Part shown: positions 8,864-17,678 of the stretch, one piece after another
Numbering within the stretch: position 1 is the first letter of the stretch
Layout: each line of letters starts with the position of its first letter
Assembly (NCBI GenBank): GCA_051649085.1
Contig: JBOFGK010000058.1
Span: 10,452-74,451, forward strand
From: JBOFGK01 sp051649085
GTDB taxonomy: Bacteria > Bacillota_I > Bacilli_A > UBA3375
Direction of reading: 5' to 3'
Length of the DNA: 64,000 nt
Made by a program: the position numbers and the translations under genes
The notes under the pieces: generated by a model
What the model was told of the DNA's origin: nothing
Databases searched by the model: none
What the model saw: only the letters and a program-made list of their open reading frames with translations

Positions 8864-10126
8864 TCATTCGTCCTCAATTTTTAAGAAGTCATTCTGCTCA
8901 TTTTTCGGTATAAATAATTTTTCAAATGGTACAATATATACAACAATTAATATCAATAAATCAATTAAGAAAACTAGAAAAAAGCTTATTCCATTTTTAG
9001 CAGAGAAAAAGTTAATCGATGTGATTCCAATCAATACATATACTTGGATTAATGTAAAAATAAAGTTTGGTTTATAGATCATTCTTTTTTCAATTGTTTG
9101 AAAAAAAAGTTTTGAATCTTTTATATTCAGTATTCCGATAATTAATGCTACTATAACGAAATTCAACATCCCATTTATTCCTTCTTTAGTAAGGGAAACG
9201 AAAAGCGCTGCAATAAATAATCCAAATATGTCTAGTTTTATTTCTCTAAATTCATTAGAGAGATAAATTTTTTTCCAAAGACTTACTTTTTGTGTATTTA
9301 AAAAGACATTTTTCAAATATGTTCTTTTATAATCCAATTGGCTTTTTTCAAGCGATAATTGCAATTTTGCAGTCGAGAAAAGAACAACAAAAAAAGAAGC
9401 AAATTCTATTCCGAAATTCCACCAAAGAAATAATAGAATTACCCACTCTACTATGTATTCAGAAAATTCTGATTTTTTCTTGCGGAAAAAAAACTTTAGC
9501 ATTAAGGGACTTTTGTAGAGAATTTTTTTTTGTCCATCAGTTTTCTTCATAAGCTTTAGAAAGAGTCCCTTTAAATCAGTAATATTGAAAACTATATTAG
9601 CTAATACAATTGGTAGCATAATGTCAATTCTTTCTATATATACTGCTAAAGACATCAATAAAAGCAATACAAAATGCAAAATTTTCTTCCCTTTTGCTGA
9701 AATTCTCATCATCATTAAATTTTGCTGGAACATAATTGCCGCAAGTAATATTAGCCATTTATTTTCAGTTAAAGAAAAGAAAAAGGTAAAAAGAACAAGT
9801 ATTATATAAAGGAAATATAATGGATTTTTCTTCAAAAATGTAATGATTAAATAAAATTTCTTATTTTCAGCATTCAAAAAGAAAAGACTTTTTTTCATTT
9901 CAAATTCCTTTTTAATTATCTCAATATTGTATTGTGTGAATGAATAGAAAAACATATTTAAAATAATATATAGTTCTATTGCATTCAAAATTTTAATCGT
10001 AAAAATAGAAATAGCACTTGTTACAATTAACAAAACAAATAAAATTAACATGCTTATAAAATCAAAAAAATTTTTTTCTTGTATGAATTTTTGCTGTCTA
10101 AACCAAATTAAATTAATATATTTCAT
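8864..10126 (-). CDS. large multi-pass membrane protein, ABC cassette
   Basis: 420 residues with roughly ten to twelve hydrophobic helices and short basic loops; no catalytic motif was recognised. It is the first long gene behind the strong promoter at 10215-10243 and precedes the DUF95-like remnant, the ABC ATPase and a second membrane protein. Its likely role is as the membrane partner of the ATPase. Size and context resemble the large membrane protein of circular-bacteriocin clusters (AS-48B/CclB-like), but I see no sequence motif that proves it. It is very A+T-rich and rich in Phe, Ile and Lys. Confidence 0.75.
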   Translation of the reverse strand: MKYINLIWFRQQKFIQEKNFFDFISMLILFVLLIVTSAISIFTIKILNAIELYIILNMFFYSFTQYNIEIIKKEFEMKKSLFFLNAENKKFYLIITFLKKNPLYFLYIILVLFTFFFSLTENKWLILLAAIMFQQNLMMMRISAKGKKILHFVLLLLMSLAVYIERIDIMLPIVLANIVFNITDLKGLFLKLMKKTDGQKKILYKSPLMLKFFFRKKKSEFSEYIVEWVILLFLWWNFGIEFASFFVVLFSTAKLQLSLEKSQLDYKRTYLKNVFLNTQKVSLWKKIYLSNEFREIKLDIFGLFIAALFVSLTKEGINGMLNFVIVALIIGILNIKDSKLFFQTIEKRMIYKPNFIFTLIQVYVLIGITSINFFSAKNGISFFLVFLIDLLILIVVYIVPFEKLFIPKNEQNDFLKIEDE

Positions 10127-10214
10127 ATTATCCTTTATAAATTATCTTTTCATTCCCGTTCCTCTTATGAGGTTTAATTAGTTATTTAAATAACAATTAC
10201 CGATTGATAAGTAT

Positions 10215-10243
10215 AGTATAACATATTTTCAGTTCGATGTCAA
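10215..10243 (-). promoter_or_regulatory. consensus promoter of the membrane/ABC cassette
   Basis: TTGACA (10238-10243), a 17-base spacer, then TATACT (10215-10220), reading leftward. It is followed by an untranslated region of about 80 bases that contains a three-codon ORF (10142-10153). Confidence 0.85.
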
Positions 10244-10282
10244 CATTTACATTTTTATAGTTTTTTAAAGACAAATAAAACA

Positions 10283-10303
10283 TCCATCCGCTTTTCGGAT
10301 GGA
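10283..10303. terminator. intrinsic terminator
   Basis: Arms TCCATCCG (10283-10290) and CGGATGGA (10296-10303) with a 5-base loop, T5 to the right and a TGTTTTAT tract on the minus side. It most likely ends the leftward transcript of the 10371-10925 gene. Confidence 0.8.
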
Positions 10304-10370
10304 CTTTTTAATTTATCGATGTTTTGATCTATGTAAATTTGAGATTTTAACATCACGATTTGATTCGCTA

Positions 10371-10925
10371 CTATAAATAATTAATAATCGTTTGAAAACT
10401 TACTAAAATCTGGTGAATAATTAGTTTACTTCGCTGTTCTGAGAGTGCCATATTTTGAATATAGTTTTTCGCATAATCATCAATCGGCATTTTTCGACTG
10501 ATTGAAGCACGACTTAAATCGTCCGTACAAATTCTTTTCACAATCATTTTCGCAACCGTATCAGCTACTACTTCTTTTTGTTTAGCAGTTAAGGTCTTAG
10601 ACTCTAAGTGATTATTGATTAAATGGGTTATTTCATGACTCATTGTATAAATTTTACTTACATCATCATCTGCGGATTCAATTCTAATCTCATCTTGATA
10701 ATCACTTCTGGTATAATCAGTATACTTTCGACGCAGATGCCCATTCTTCTTACAATTTTTTCGTAAGTATTTAAAATCACAATTGAACCTTGTCAGTAAT
10801 GGTAAAGTTGATTTAAGAAATTCTTCCCAACTAACTACCTGAATAAAGGAAGTACTTGCAATTAAATTATCAATTGCAAGTAATATTTCTGTTTGATTTT
10901 TACTTTTTTTTCGATTATTAAACAT
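10371..10925 (-). CDS. putative zinc metallopeptidase (ImmA/IrrE- or ArdC-like)
   Basis: 184 residues. The motif HEITH at about residue 98 followed by KEVVADTVAKMIV gives an HExxH...(E/D)xxA pattern, as in ImmA/IrrE and in the C-terminal protease-like domain of ArdC/LtrC proteins. Those proteins cleave or modulate regulators or act as anti-restriction factors. No helix-turn-helix gene adjoins it, so the usual repressor partner is absent. Codon use looks like the neighbours. The biochemical role is unknown; the fold class is inferred from the metal motif only. Confidence 0.7.
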   Translation of the reverse strand: MFNNRKKSKNQTEILLAIDNLIASTSFIQVVSWEEFLKSTLPLLTRFNCDFKYLRKNCKKNGHLRRKYTDYTRSDYQDEIRIESADDDVSKIYTMSHEITHLINNHLESKTLTAKQKEVVADTVAKMIVKRICTDDLSRASISRKMPIDDYAKNYIQNMALSEQRSKLIIHQILVSFQTIINYL

Positions 10926-10949
10926 TTTTTTCCTTATTCAATTTTTAAA

Positions 10950-12089
10950 TTAAGCTTCCTTTTTTTGAGCAATAATCATAATACAGAAAATAATACCGAA
11001 TACAATACCTACTGTAATAAAAGGATAGTAAGGATTAAGTGATGTTAATAATCCAGAAAAGAACGATCCTAAAATGTAACCTAATGCACTTACTGCAGAC
11101 AGTATTCCTAGTACTTCTCCTTGTTCTCTACGGCTTTTGTTCAAAACATATGCTTGGTAGATTGGTAGGAACATTGAAAAACCAATCAATATTATAAACA
11201 TTCCTACGATTTGAATTAATCCAGTTGTTGCCAAAAAGAAGATTACTCCACTAATCCCAATAAGTGAGATTATACGGTACGAATTGAAAAAATCAAAGCG
11301 TTTATTTAAAAATACAATAATTTTAAAATTTGCTAAAAACATAACTAATGAGAGCATTGAACTTAAATAACTCATTTGATTTGTTTGAAATCCTAAATTT
11401 GATTGGGCATATGGGGGAATTGATGCAAAGAAAAGATTAGTAATCAAACCAAACAATAACATTGCAATTACTGAATAAGCGATTTTCTCTGTTTGGAAAA
11501 ATTTAATCATATCTTTGAACGAAGATTTTTTATTTTGACTGTCTTGATGTTGATTCTCGATTAAAAAAGATCCAAGAATTGCTAAGATTAATAAACCAAC
11601 TACTTGGACAATAAATGAGTAGCTATAATTATTTCTACCAATTATTCCACTTGTTAACTGACCAAAAACTCCACCAATTGCTGCACAGGCAGCGATATAT
11701 CCAAACACTTTAGCTTTTGTTTCTTTCGTTGTAAGTGAATTAGCAGATACTGCTACTCCAATAATCCAGGCACTATTGGCAATTCCTGCAAGAATTCTAG
11801 CACCTTCCATTATAAATACGTTATTAGCAAGTCCAAAGATCATTTGTGCAAATGCATATCCACATAGTCCTAATAACATATATTTCTTATTTCCTTTTTG
11901 ATCAATTAATCTACCCCAAAATGGTGCTGATAAAAACATTCCAATATTCATAAACATTAAAAAATAGCCAAAATAAAATTGTTCAATATTTTTATCGACA
12001 AGCATTGAAGGTGTGACAGGGTGTACATAATTAAATAAGGCTAGGACTAAAAATTGAAATCCTAATAGTATTTTCAGTTGTTTACTCAT
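10950..12089 (-). CDS. MFS transporter
   Basis: About 379 residues and twelve hydrophobic helices. The loop 2-3 motif FWGRLIDQKGNKKYMLLG is the major facilitator superfamily signature (GxLxDrxGrk). It resembles drug/metabolite exporters of the MFS_1 type. The open frame reaches 12128, but ACGGAGATATA precedes the ATG at 12087-12089, which fits better and removes a hydrophilic overlap with gltX. It is the last gene of the leftward block starting near efp. Substrate unknown. Confidence 0.88.
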   Translation of the reverse strand: MSKQLKILLGFQFLVLALFNYVHPVTPSMLVDKNIEQFYFGYFLMFMNIGMFLSAPFWGRLIDQKGNKKYMLLGLCGYAFAQMIFGLANNVFIMEGARILAGIANSAWIIGVAVSANSLTTKETKAKVFGYIAACAAIGGVFGQLTSGIIGRNNYSYSFIVQVVGLLILAILGSFLIENQHQDSQNKKSSFKDMIKFFQTEKIAYSVIAMLLFGLITNLFFASIPPYAQSNLGFQTNQMSYLSSMLSLVMFLANFKIIVFLNKRFDFFNSYRIISLIGISGVIFFLATTGLIQIVGMFIILIGFSMFLPIYQAYVLNKSRREQGEVLGILSAVSALGYILGSFFSGLLTSLNPYYPFITVGIVFGIIFCIMIIAQKKEA

Positions 12090-12114
12090 TATATCTCCGT
12101 TTTGTTTCTTGCTT

Positions 12115-13578
12115 TTATTTATAAGCATTCAAACAAATTTCTATATTCATTAATACTTTTTCTTTTCCTAATAAACTAATTGATGTTGTTAAATCAGGTC
12201 CATGCATTTGCATTGTTGCAGCGATTCTTACTGGCATAAATAATAACTTTCCTTTTACTTCATTTTCTATTTGAATTTCTTTAATAATTGCTTTCAATGT
12301 TTCTACTGACACGTTGTCACTTTGACTAATTTTTTGTTTAAATGCTTCAATTGTTGCATAACAATTATTGTCTTTAATAAACTCAATTGCTTCTTTTTCA
12401 ATCTCAGTACTTTCACTGAAAAATAATTGAGATACTTCAACAATTTCTTGACCAAAATTTATTCCATCTTTATAAAGTAATGCCACTGCATTTAAAAACT
12501 CAATATCTTTAGTTGGATACGAAGTTTGTAAAAATGGTAAAATGAATTCTAAATAAGTTGTTTCTTCCATTTTCTTTAAATATTGAGAATTAATCCAGTT
12601 AAGTTTAGCCGTATCAAACATTGCCGGCGATTTAGATAGTCTTTCTTCTGTAAATTCTTTAAATAATTCTGCTTGAGTAAAAATTTCTTGAGTTCCAACT
12701 GGTGACCAACCTAAAAGTGAAATGAAATTAAATAAAGCTTCTGGAACATAACCTAATTTTAAGTAATCTTCAATAAATTGGACAACATCTGTATCACGTT
12801 TTGATAGTTTTTTCCCACTTGCATTCACAATTAAAGTCATATGACCGAAAATTGGTGCATCAACTCCCATAGCTTCGTAAATCATTAATTGCTTTGGCGT
12901 ATTTGAAATATGGTCTTCTCCACGTAAAACATGTGAGATTTCCATTTGATGATCATCGACAACAACTGCAAAGTTATATGTCGGAATCCCATTTTGCTTG
13001 ATGATATTGAAATCACCCGAAACATCATTACTATTGAATTTAATTAAGCCTTTAACAATATCATTCCATTCATAAGTTTTATTTGGTTGGACTTTGTATC
13101 TAATGCTAAACGGTTTATTTTGAGCTAAATTTTCAGCAATTGTCTCAGCACTTAAATGACGACACTTTCCATTATATTTAGGAATTTGTCCATTTTCTTT
13201 TTGACGAACTGCTTCTGCTTCTAATTCTTCAGCCGTACAAAAACAACGATAAGCATTTTCTTCTTCAATTAATTTATTAGAAATTTCCGTATAAATACCT
13301 TGAGCATGACGTTCTAATTGACTGTATGGACCAAATTCACCACCGACATCAATTGATTCATCCCAAGAAATTCCCATTTTTTGTAAATTGTCCAATTGCG
13401 ATTTTTCTCCGCCCTCAATATTACGTTCAATATCTGTATCTTCAATTCTAATGATGAATTTTCCATCATAATGTCGTGCAAATAAGTAATTGAATAAAGC
13501 CGTTCGAGCATTACCAATATGTAAATATCCGGTCGGACTTGGTGCATACCTTACTCTTACTGGTCTATTTTTGTTCAT
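12115..13578 (-). CDS. gltX: glutamyl-tRNA synthetase
   Basis: 487 residues, full length. It charges tRNA-Glu (and probably tRNA-Gln in this lineage) with glutamate. The HIGH motif is in PSPTGYLHIGNARTALFNYL and the KMSKS equivalent in GKKLSKRDTDV. Cys residues in YRCFCTAEE and GKCRHL form the region that binds zinc in many GluRS. The class I fold and the C-terminal anticodon-binding helical domain are complete. AAAGGAGAAAA precedes the start. Confidence 0.97.
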   Translation of the reverse strand: MNKNRPVRVRYAPSPTGYLHIGNARTALFNYLFARHYDGKFIIRIEDTDIERNIEGGEKSQLDNLQKMGISWDESIDVGGEFGPYSQLERHAQGIYTEISNKLIEEENAYRCFCTAEELEAEAVRQKENGQIPKYNGKCRHLSAETIAENLAQNKPFSIRYKVQPNKTYEWNDIVKGLIKFNSNDVSGDFNIIKQNGIPTYNFAVVVDDHQMEISHVLRGEDHISNTPKQLMIYEAMGVDAPIFGHMTLIVNASGKKLSKRDTDVVQFIEDYLKLGYVPEALFNFISLLGWSPVGTQEIFTQAELFKEFTEERLSKSPAMFDTAKLNWINSQYLKKMEETTYLEFILPFLQTSYPTKDIEFLNAVALLYKDGINFGQEIVEVSQLFFSESTEIEKEAIEFIKDNNCYATIEAFKQKISQSDNVSVETLKAIIKEIQIENEVKGKLLFMPVRIAATMQMHGPDLTTSISLLGKEKVLMNIEICLNAYK

Positions 13579-13620
13579 TTTTCTCCTTTAATATACATTT
13601 TTAGTTTGATTGTTGTTTGT

Positions 13621-14271
13621 TTATAGTAGATAAAAAGCAATTGATATAAAGTGACATATCGCTGCGGCAAAGACAAATAAATGCCAAATGAAATGATGAT
13701 ATTTAAATTTAGAGACCGCATAAATTATTGCTCCAATTGTATAAATTACACCACCAGCTATTAAATAAAACATTGCTTCATAACTAAGTGCTTCCTTTAA
13801 CGCACCGAATTCAAAAATAACTAGCCAACCCATTGCTACATAGACTATCGTTCCGATCTTTTTAAAACGCTCAATGAAAAAAACTTTTAAAGTTATTCCC
13901 AAAATAGTTAACAGTACCATTACAACTAAAATCAAATAAGCCGTGCTCGATCCTAGTGCCACCACAGTATATGGAACGTATGTTCCAGTAATTAAAATGA
14001 ATATTGCACTGTGATCAAGTCGTTTAAAAATACTTCTAGTCATATCATGGAAAATACTATGATAAAGTGTTGACATCAAAAACATTGTAATCAGACTAGT
14101 TCCGTAAATTGCATATGCAACAACATCAACAGCATTACCGTTTACTGATGCAGTGTACACAAGGTAAATTAGACCGATATAAGCAAAAATAGCTCCAATA
14201 CCATGACTTACTCCATTGGCTATATCTTCTGATACTGTGTAACGGTATAATTTTTCTTTACTTAATTTCAT
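13621..14271 (-). CDS. hemolysin III / PAQR-family membrane protein (YqfA-like)
   Basis: About 216 residues with seven transmembrane helices. Family motifs are visible: SEDIANGVSHGIGA at the N-terminus, the STLYHS...RLDHSAIFILITGTY block, and the C-terminal KYHHFIWHLFVFAAAICHFIS, which together carry the metal-binding Ser/His/Asp set of the PAQR fold. The start at 14271 follows AGGAGAAAA; the longer frame to 14304 lacks a ribosome site. The name hemolysin III is historical, and in Bacillota the proteins are linked to membrane homeostasis. Confidence 0.92.
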   Translation of the reverse strand: MKLSKEKLYRYTVSEDIANGVSHGIGAIFAYIGLIYLVYTASVNGNAVDVVAYAIYGTSLITMFLMSTLYHSIFHDMTRSIFKRLDHSAIFILITGTYVPYTVVALGSSTAYLILVVMVLLTILGITLKVFFIERFKKIGTIVYVAMGWLVIFEFGALKEALSYEAMFYLIAGGVIYTIGAIIYAVSKFKYHHFIWHLFVFAAAICHFISIAFYLL

Positions 14272-14349
14272 TTTTCTCCTAGTTGCTTTTTTATAGTTTA
14301 TCAATCTCTTGTAGTTTGTTCTTCTATATTATACGCGAAAAAAGTATTT

Positions 14350-15387
14350 TTATTCTGTCCATGCATTTTCTTCTGAAATTTTTAAATGTTCTTCATATGT
14401 TTTTGAATATAAAACTTCTCCGGTATCTTGTTTTGCAAAGAAAAATAAATAATCGTTTTTGTCATAATTTTTAGAAAAATCAAGTGTTTTTGCTCCAACT
14501 GTAGAAATTGGACCTGGTGGTAAACCTGCATACTTGTATGTATTAAATGGTGAATCAACTTCTAAGTCTTTAAAAGTTACAATAGTTTTAGTTACACCTA
14601 ATGCATATAGTACGGTAATATCTGATTGAATTGGCATTGGTGGATTAGCATTTAAACGATTCATGAAAACACCAGCAATTTTCGGTGTATCAACATCATG
14701 AAGTGTTTCACGTTGAACAATCGAAGTAAAAGTTAGAAATTCATGTAATGAATTGAATTGTTCTTTATCGTATCCATCTACCATTGTTGACATTGTATCT
14801 AACATTTTTCTTGTTACTGTATCGATTGTATCTGCTTCTGTTATTTGATATGTTGCACTTCCAAAATAACCTTCAAGTGGGCAAATTAATTCTGGATTTA
14901 ATATCTCATCGGTAAGAAATGTATAATCCTGCATATATTTTGTTAAATTTGCTTTATCTTTCCAAAAAGCTAAAATTTCCTGCTCCGAAGTCCCTTTAAT
15001 TTTTTTTGCCATTGTAGCAGCAATTTCTTTAGAGGTCATTCCTTCATAGATTACAAGTTTGGATGCATCATCTTCATAATTGGACACTGGATTATTAATA
15101 ATTTCGATTATTTCTTGATTAGACATCCCAGCTTTTAAAAGATATGTATTTGCATAAAAACTAATATTTTGCGCAATCATTTCTTTGTACAGTTGATTAG
15201 CACTAGCAACAATTCCATTTTTTTCTAATTCAGTTGCAATAGCTAATCCATCTTTTTCAGGTGTTACAGTTAATGCGAATTCTGTACCTTCTTTTACTTT
15301 ACCTTGCTGTGAAAGAAAGTAGGCACCACCAGCTGCAGTTACACTAATTATAAGTAGAACAATTAATATTTTTCTAATTTTTGTCAT
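14350..15387 (-). CDS. mltG: endolytic transglycosylase MltG (YceG)
   Basis: About 345 residues: a single N-terminal membrane anchor (about 6-28), a LysM-like subdomain, then the YceG catalytic domain. The latter is recognised by TSIVQRETLHD (conserved catalytic Glu region), IAGVFMNRL, IQSDITVLYALG, SPFNTYKYAGLPPGPIS and NDYLFFFAKQDTGEVLYSKTYEEH. The enzyme cuts nascent glycan strands outside the membrane. The frame is open to a TTG at 15393, but AAAGGAG lies 7 bases before the ATG at 15387. It overlaps the xseB end. Confidence 0.94.
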   Translation of the reverse strand: MTKIRKILIVLLIISVTAAGGAYFLSQQGKVKEGTEFALTVTPEKDGLAIATELEKNGIVASANQLYKEMIAQNISFYANTYLLKAGMSNQEIIEIINNPVSNYEDDASKLVIYEGMTSKEIAATMAKKIKGTSEQEILAFWKDKANLTKYMQDYTFLTDEILNPELICPLEGYFGSATYQITEADTIDTVTRKMLDTMSTMVDGYDKEQFNSLHEFLTFTSIVQRETLHDVDTPKIAGVFMNRLNANPPMPIQSDITVLYALGVTKTIVTFKDLEVDSPFNTYKYAGLPPGPISTVGAKTLDFSKNYDKNDYLFFFAKQDTGEVLYSKTYEEHLKISEENAWTE

Positions 15388-15601
15388 TTTCAAACTCCTT
15401 TACCTCACCTGTTTCTTCTAAAATATAGTTTACTTCTTTTGAAGCGTTGGTCAACTTTGTTTGACATAATTCATGTAACATAATACTTTTTTTAAATAAT
15501 TCAATTGCATCATCAAGTGGTAAGTCATCTGCTTGTAGTTTTTTCATAATGACCTCTAGTTCATTAAAAGCTTCTTCAAATGTTAACTCAAGTTTCTCCA
15601 T
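15374..15601 (-). CDS. xseB: exodeoxyribonuclease VII small subunit
   Basis: 75 residues from the ATG at 15601, preceded by AAAGGAG. It is a helical protein with the family sequence LTFEEAFNELEVIMKKL..DDLPLDDAIELFKKSI. It assembles with XseA into exonuclease VII, which degrades single-stranded DNA. It overlaps xseA by 14 bases and mltG by 14, so the three are translationally coupled. Confidence 0.93.
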   Translation of the reverse strand: MEKLELTFEEAFNELEVIMKKLQADDLPLDDAIELFKKSIMLHELCQTKLTNASKEVNYILEETGEVKEFENDKN

Positions 15602-16958
15602 CAGTTTTCTCCTTTGTATTGATTTTTTCAACTATAGCTGTAAGCACTCCATCACTTACTTCAACAGCGATTTTTTCATTCAGGCTCACTTGGGAAATCG
15701 ACTTAATAATTTCTCCATTTTGATTAGTTGTTGCACTATATCCTCGCATGAGAATTGTTAATGGATTCAGTTCATTGAAATAATTTCGACTGTTTAGTAA
15801 TTGTTGTTCCTTTTGTTTTAAGTGATTTTCAATTAAAAATTTTTGATTTTTAACTATCTCAGACAACTTTAGTTGTTTACTTGCTAATTGGTTATTTAAA
15901 AACATACTACGATTATTAAGAATTATATTAAGTCTTTGTTCGTAAAAAGTTAGACGATTACAGATGTTCTTTTGTTCACTTACAAGCTGATTTGACATTT
16001 GATCCATTTTTATTTGAAATTGAATTAATGGAGTTTTTAAATAATTGTTTTCTCGATATAGCTTTAAAAAATCATATTTTCGTTGGATCTTTGTCTCAAT
16101 TTGTTGTAGACAAAAATGCTTGTTTTTCTTAAGAATTTCTTTAAGTTCTTCAATATCAGGAGTTGCAAGGACTGCTGCTGCAGTTGGTGTCTCAGCTCGC
16201 ACATCAGCAACAAAATCCGCAAGAGTTGTATCTGTTTCATGACCAACGGCTGAAATAATTGGAATTTTTGAGTTGAAAATTGCTTGTACAACTATTTCTT
16301 CATTAAACGGCCATAAATCTTCAATACTTCCTCCACCACGTCCGACAATTAAAACATCAATTTGTTCTAGTAAATTAGCACGTTCAATTTGTTTAGCAAT
16401 ATTAGCAGCCGCATTACCACCTTGAACAAGTGCTGGAATAATTAATAGTTTAGCGATTGGGTAACGACGTTTTAAGGTTGATAAAATATCACGAATTGCA
16501 GCTCCAGTTGGTGATGTTACAATTCCAATCGTTTGAGGATAAAGCGGAATTTTTTGTTTATGCTCACTTGAAAAATATCCATTTTGGGCTAACTCTTTCT
16601 TTAATTTCAAAAATTGTTGATACAAGTTTCCTTGACCAACTTCAGTAATGCTGTAGACATTAATATTATATTGTCCAGCTTTTGTATATACATAAATTGA
16701 ACCATCTAATTCTACTTGCTGTCCATCAATTAATTTAAAACTTAATTTTTTTGCATATGTCTGAAACATCATACAATTGATTGTTGCATTTGCATCTTTA
16801 AGGGCAAAATAAATATTTCCATTTGTATGATATTTTAGATTCGATATTTCTCCAACAAGTCGAAAGCGCTTTAAATATCTATCTGCTTCAAGAAGTTGTT
16901 TTAAATATTCATTGATTGCGCTAGGTGTTAGCGCGGGTAACTTACTGTCTTTGACCAT
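15588..16958 (-). CDS. xseA: exodeoxyribonuclease VII large subunit
   Basis: About 456 residues. An N-terminal OB fold (LVGEISNLKYHTNGNIYFALKD) is followed by the catalytic domain with GIVTSPTGAAIRDIL, IVGRGGGSIEDLWPFNEE and SAVGHETDTTLADFVADVRAETPTAAA, then a long coiled coil (about 265-400). It degrades single-stranded DNA from both ends with XseB. The frame is open to a GTG at 16967 and neither start has a strong ribosome site; the ATG at 16958 is my preference. It overlaps nusB. Confidence 0.95.
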   Translation of the reverse strand: MVKDSKLPALTPSAINEYLKQLLEADRYLKRFRLVGEISNLKYHTNGNIYFALKDANATINCMMFQTYAKKLSFKLIDGQQVELDGSIYVYTKAGQYNINVYSITEVGQGNLYQQFLKLKKELAQNGYFSSEHKQKIPLYPQTIGIVTSPTGAAIRDILSTLKRRYPIAKLLIIPALVQGGNAAANIAKQIERANLLEQIDVLIVGRGGGSIEDLWPFNEEIVVQAIFNSKIPIISAVGHETDTTLADFVADVRAETPTAAAVLATPDIEELKEILKKNKHFCLQQIETKIQRKYDFLKLYRENNYLKTPLIQFQIKMDQMSNQLVSEQKNICNRLTFYEQRLNIILNNRSMFLNNQLASKQLKLSEIVKNQKFLIENHLKQKEQQLLNSRNYFNELNPLTILMRGYSATTNQNGEIIKSISQVSLNEKIAVEVSDGVLTAIVEKINTKEKTDGET

Positions 16959-17346
16959 GAAGCTCACGACTTACATTATCTAGGACAAAATTAATAAAGT
17001 TTTTTGATTTGTAATCAGTATATTTATTAGCAAAATTAAGCGCTTCATTTACAATAATTTGTGCTGGTGTATCAGTAAATTTCAATTCATAAATTGCTGT
17101 ACGAAGTATTGCTAAATTGACATAATTCATTTCTTCAAATGACCACTTTTTTAAGTGTGGTTTAATTAAACTATCAATTTGATCAAGATTAGCTAATACT
17201 TCATCAATCATCATGTTGGCTAACTTATCAGGACGTTCTGATTGGTCATAATGACATAGTTCAATTTTCAACCGATTTCCAACTGAATATGTATAAAGTT
17301 GTCTAATCACTCTTTCTCTTGCATAACTTTTAGCATGTCTTTTCAA
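16942..17346 (-). CDS. nusB: transcription antitermination factor NusB
   Basis: 134 residues, all-helical NusB family. Typical pieces are ARERVIRQLYTYSVGN at the start, the YVNLAILRTAIYELKF segment, and PAQIIVNEALNFANKYTDYKSKNFINFVLDNV at the end. NusB with NusE binds boxA in rRNA leaders. The start is TTG at 17346 with TAGGAGAAAAA in front. It overlaps xseA. Confidence 0.92.
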   Translation of the reverse strand: MKRHAKSYARERVIRQLYTYSVGNRLKIELCHYDQSERPDKLANMMIDEVLANLDQIDSLIKPHLKKWSFEEMNYVNLAILRTAIYELKFTDTPAQIIVNEALNFANKYTDYKSKNFINFVLDNVSRELHGQRQ

Positions 17347-17378
17347 TTTTTCTCCTACTCAAATAGATAATTCATGAA

Positions 17379-17404
17379 AATAATAGTCATTAATGACTAT
17401 TATT
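17379..17404. repeat. 26-base perfect palindrome between the Asp23-like gene and nusB
   Basis: Two 13-base arms are exactly complementary with no spacer. It begins right at the stop of the Asp23-like gene, and on the minus strand ATTATTTTC follows. It may be a weak terminator or processing hairpin inside the operon, or an operator. The sequence alone does not decide. Confidence 0.5.
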
Positions 17405-17670
17405 TACAATATTTTTATGTTAAGTTGTCTAACTTTAATATTGAAAACACGGTGAAATTCTTGGATTAATTCCTGACGCGCAACTTTTAAAGTTTCAATT
17501 TTAAATCCATCTGCTGCATGGATTCCAACTTCAATCATTCCTTGATTAAAAACAACATATTTACATTCAATATTTTTGTAATTTTCTTTGATAAATTTTT
17601 TTGTGATTTTTCTTAATTGATAACTGCTTACATAAATTCTTCCATTTTCATTCGAATCTATAACGATCAT
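17404..17670 (-). CDS. short Asp23/Gls24-like protein
   Basis: 88 residues. The order and spacing of a strand-helix pattern (GRIYVSSYQLRKITKKFI, then VVFNQGMIEVGIHAADGFKIETLKVARQELIQEFHRVFNIKVRQLNIKI) resemble a minimal Asp23/Gls24 domain, where the final helix and VxxxNIxV strand are characteristic. In many Bacillota an Asp23 gene adjoins nusB, which agrees with the position here. Asp23 proteins act in cell-envelope stress. The match is weak and short, so treat it as probable. Confidence 0.6.
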   Translation of the reverse strand: MIVIDSNENGRIYVSSYQLRKITKKFIKENYKNIECKYVVFNQGMIEVGIHAADGFKIETLKVARQELIQEFHRVFNIKVRQLNIKIL

Positions 17671-17678
17671 CTTTCTCC

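Noticed and set aside
8850..9809. Three small plus-strand ORFs inside the 420-residue membrane protein gene
   Set aside because: They are low-complexity shadows of a hydrophobic gene on the other strand, with no ribosome sites.
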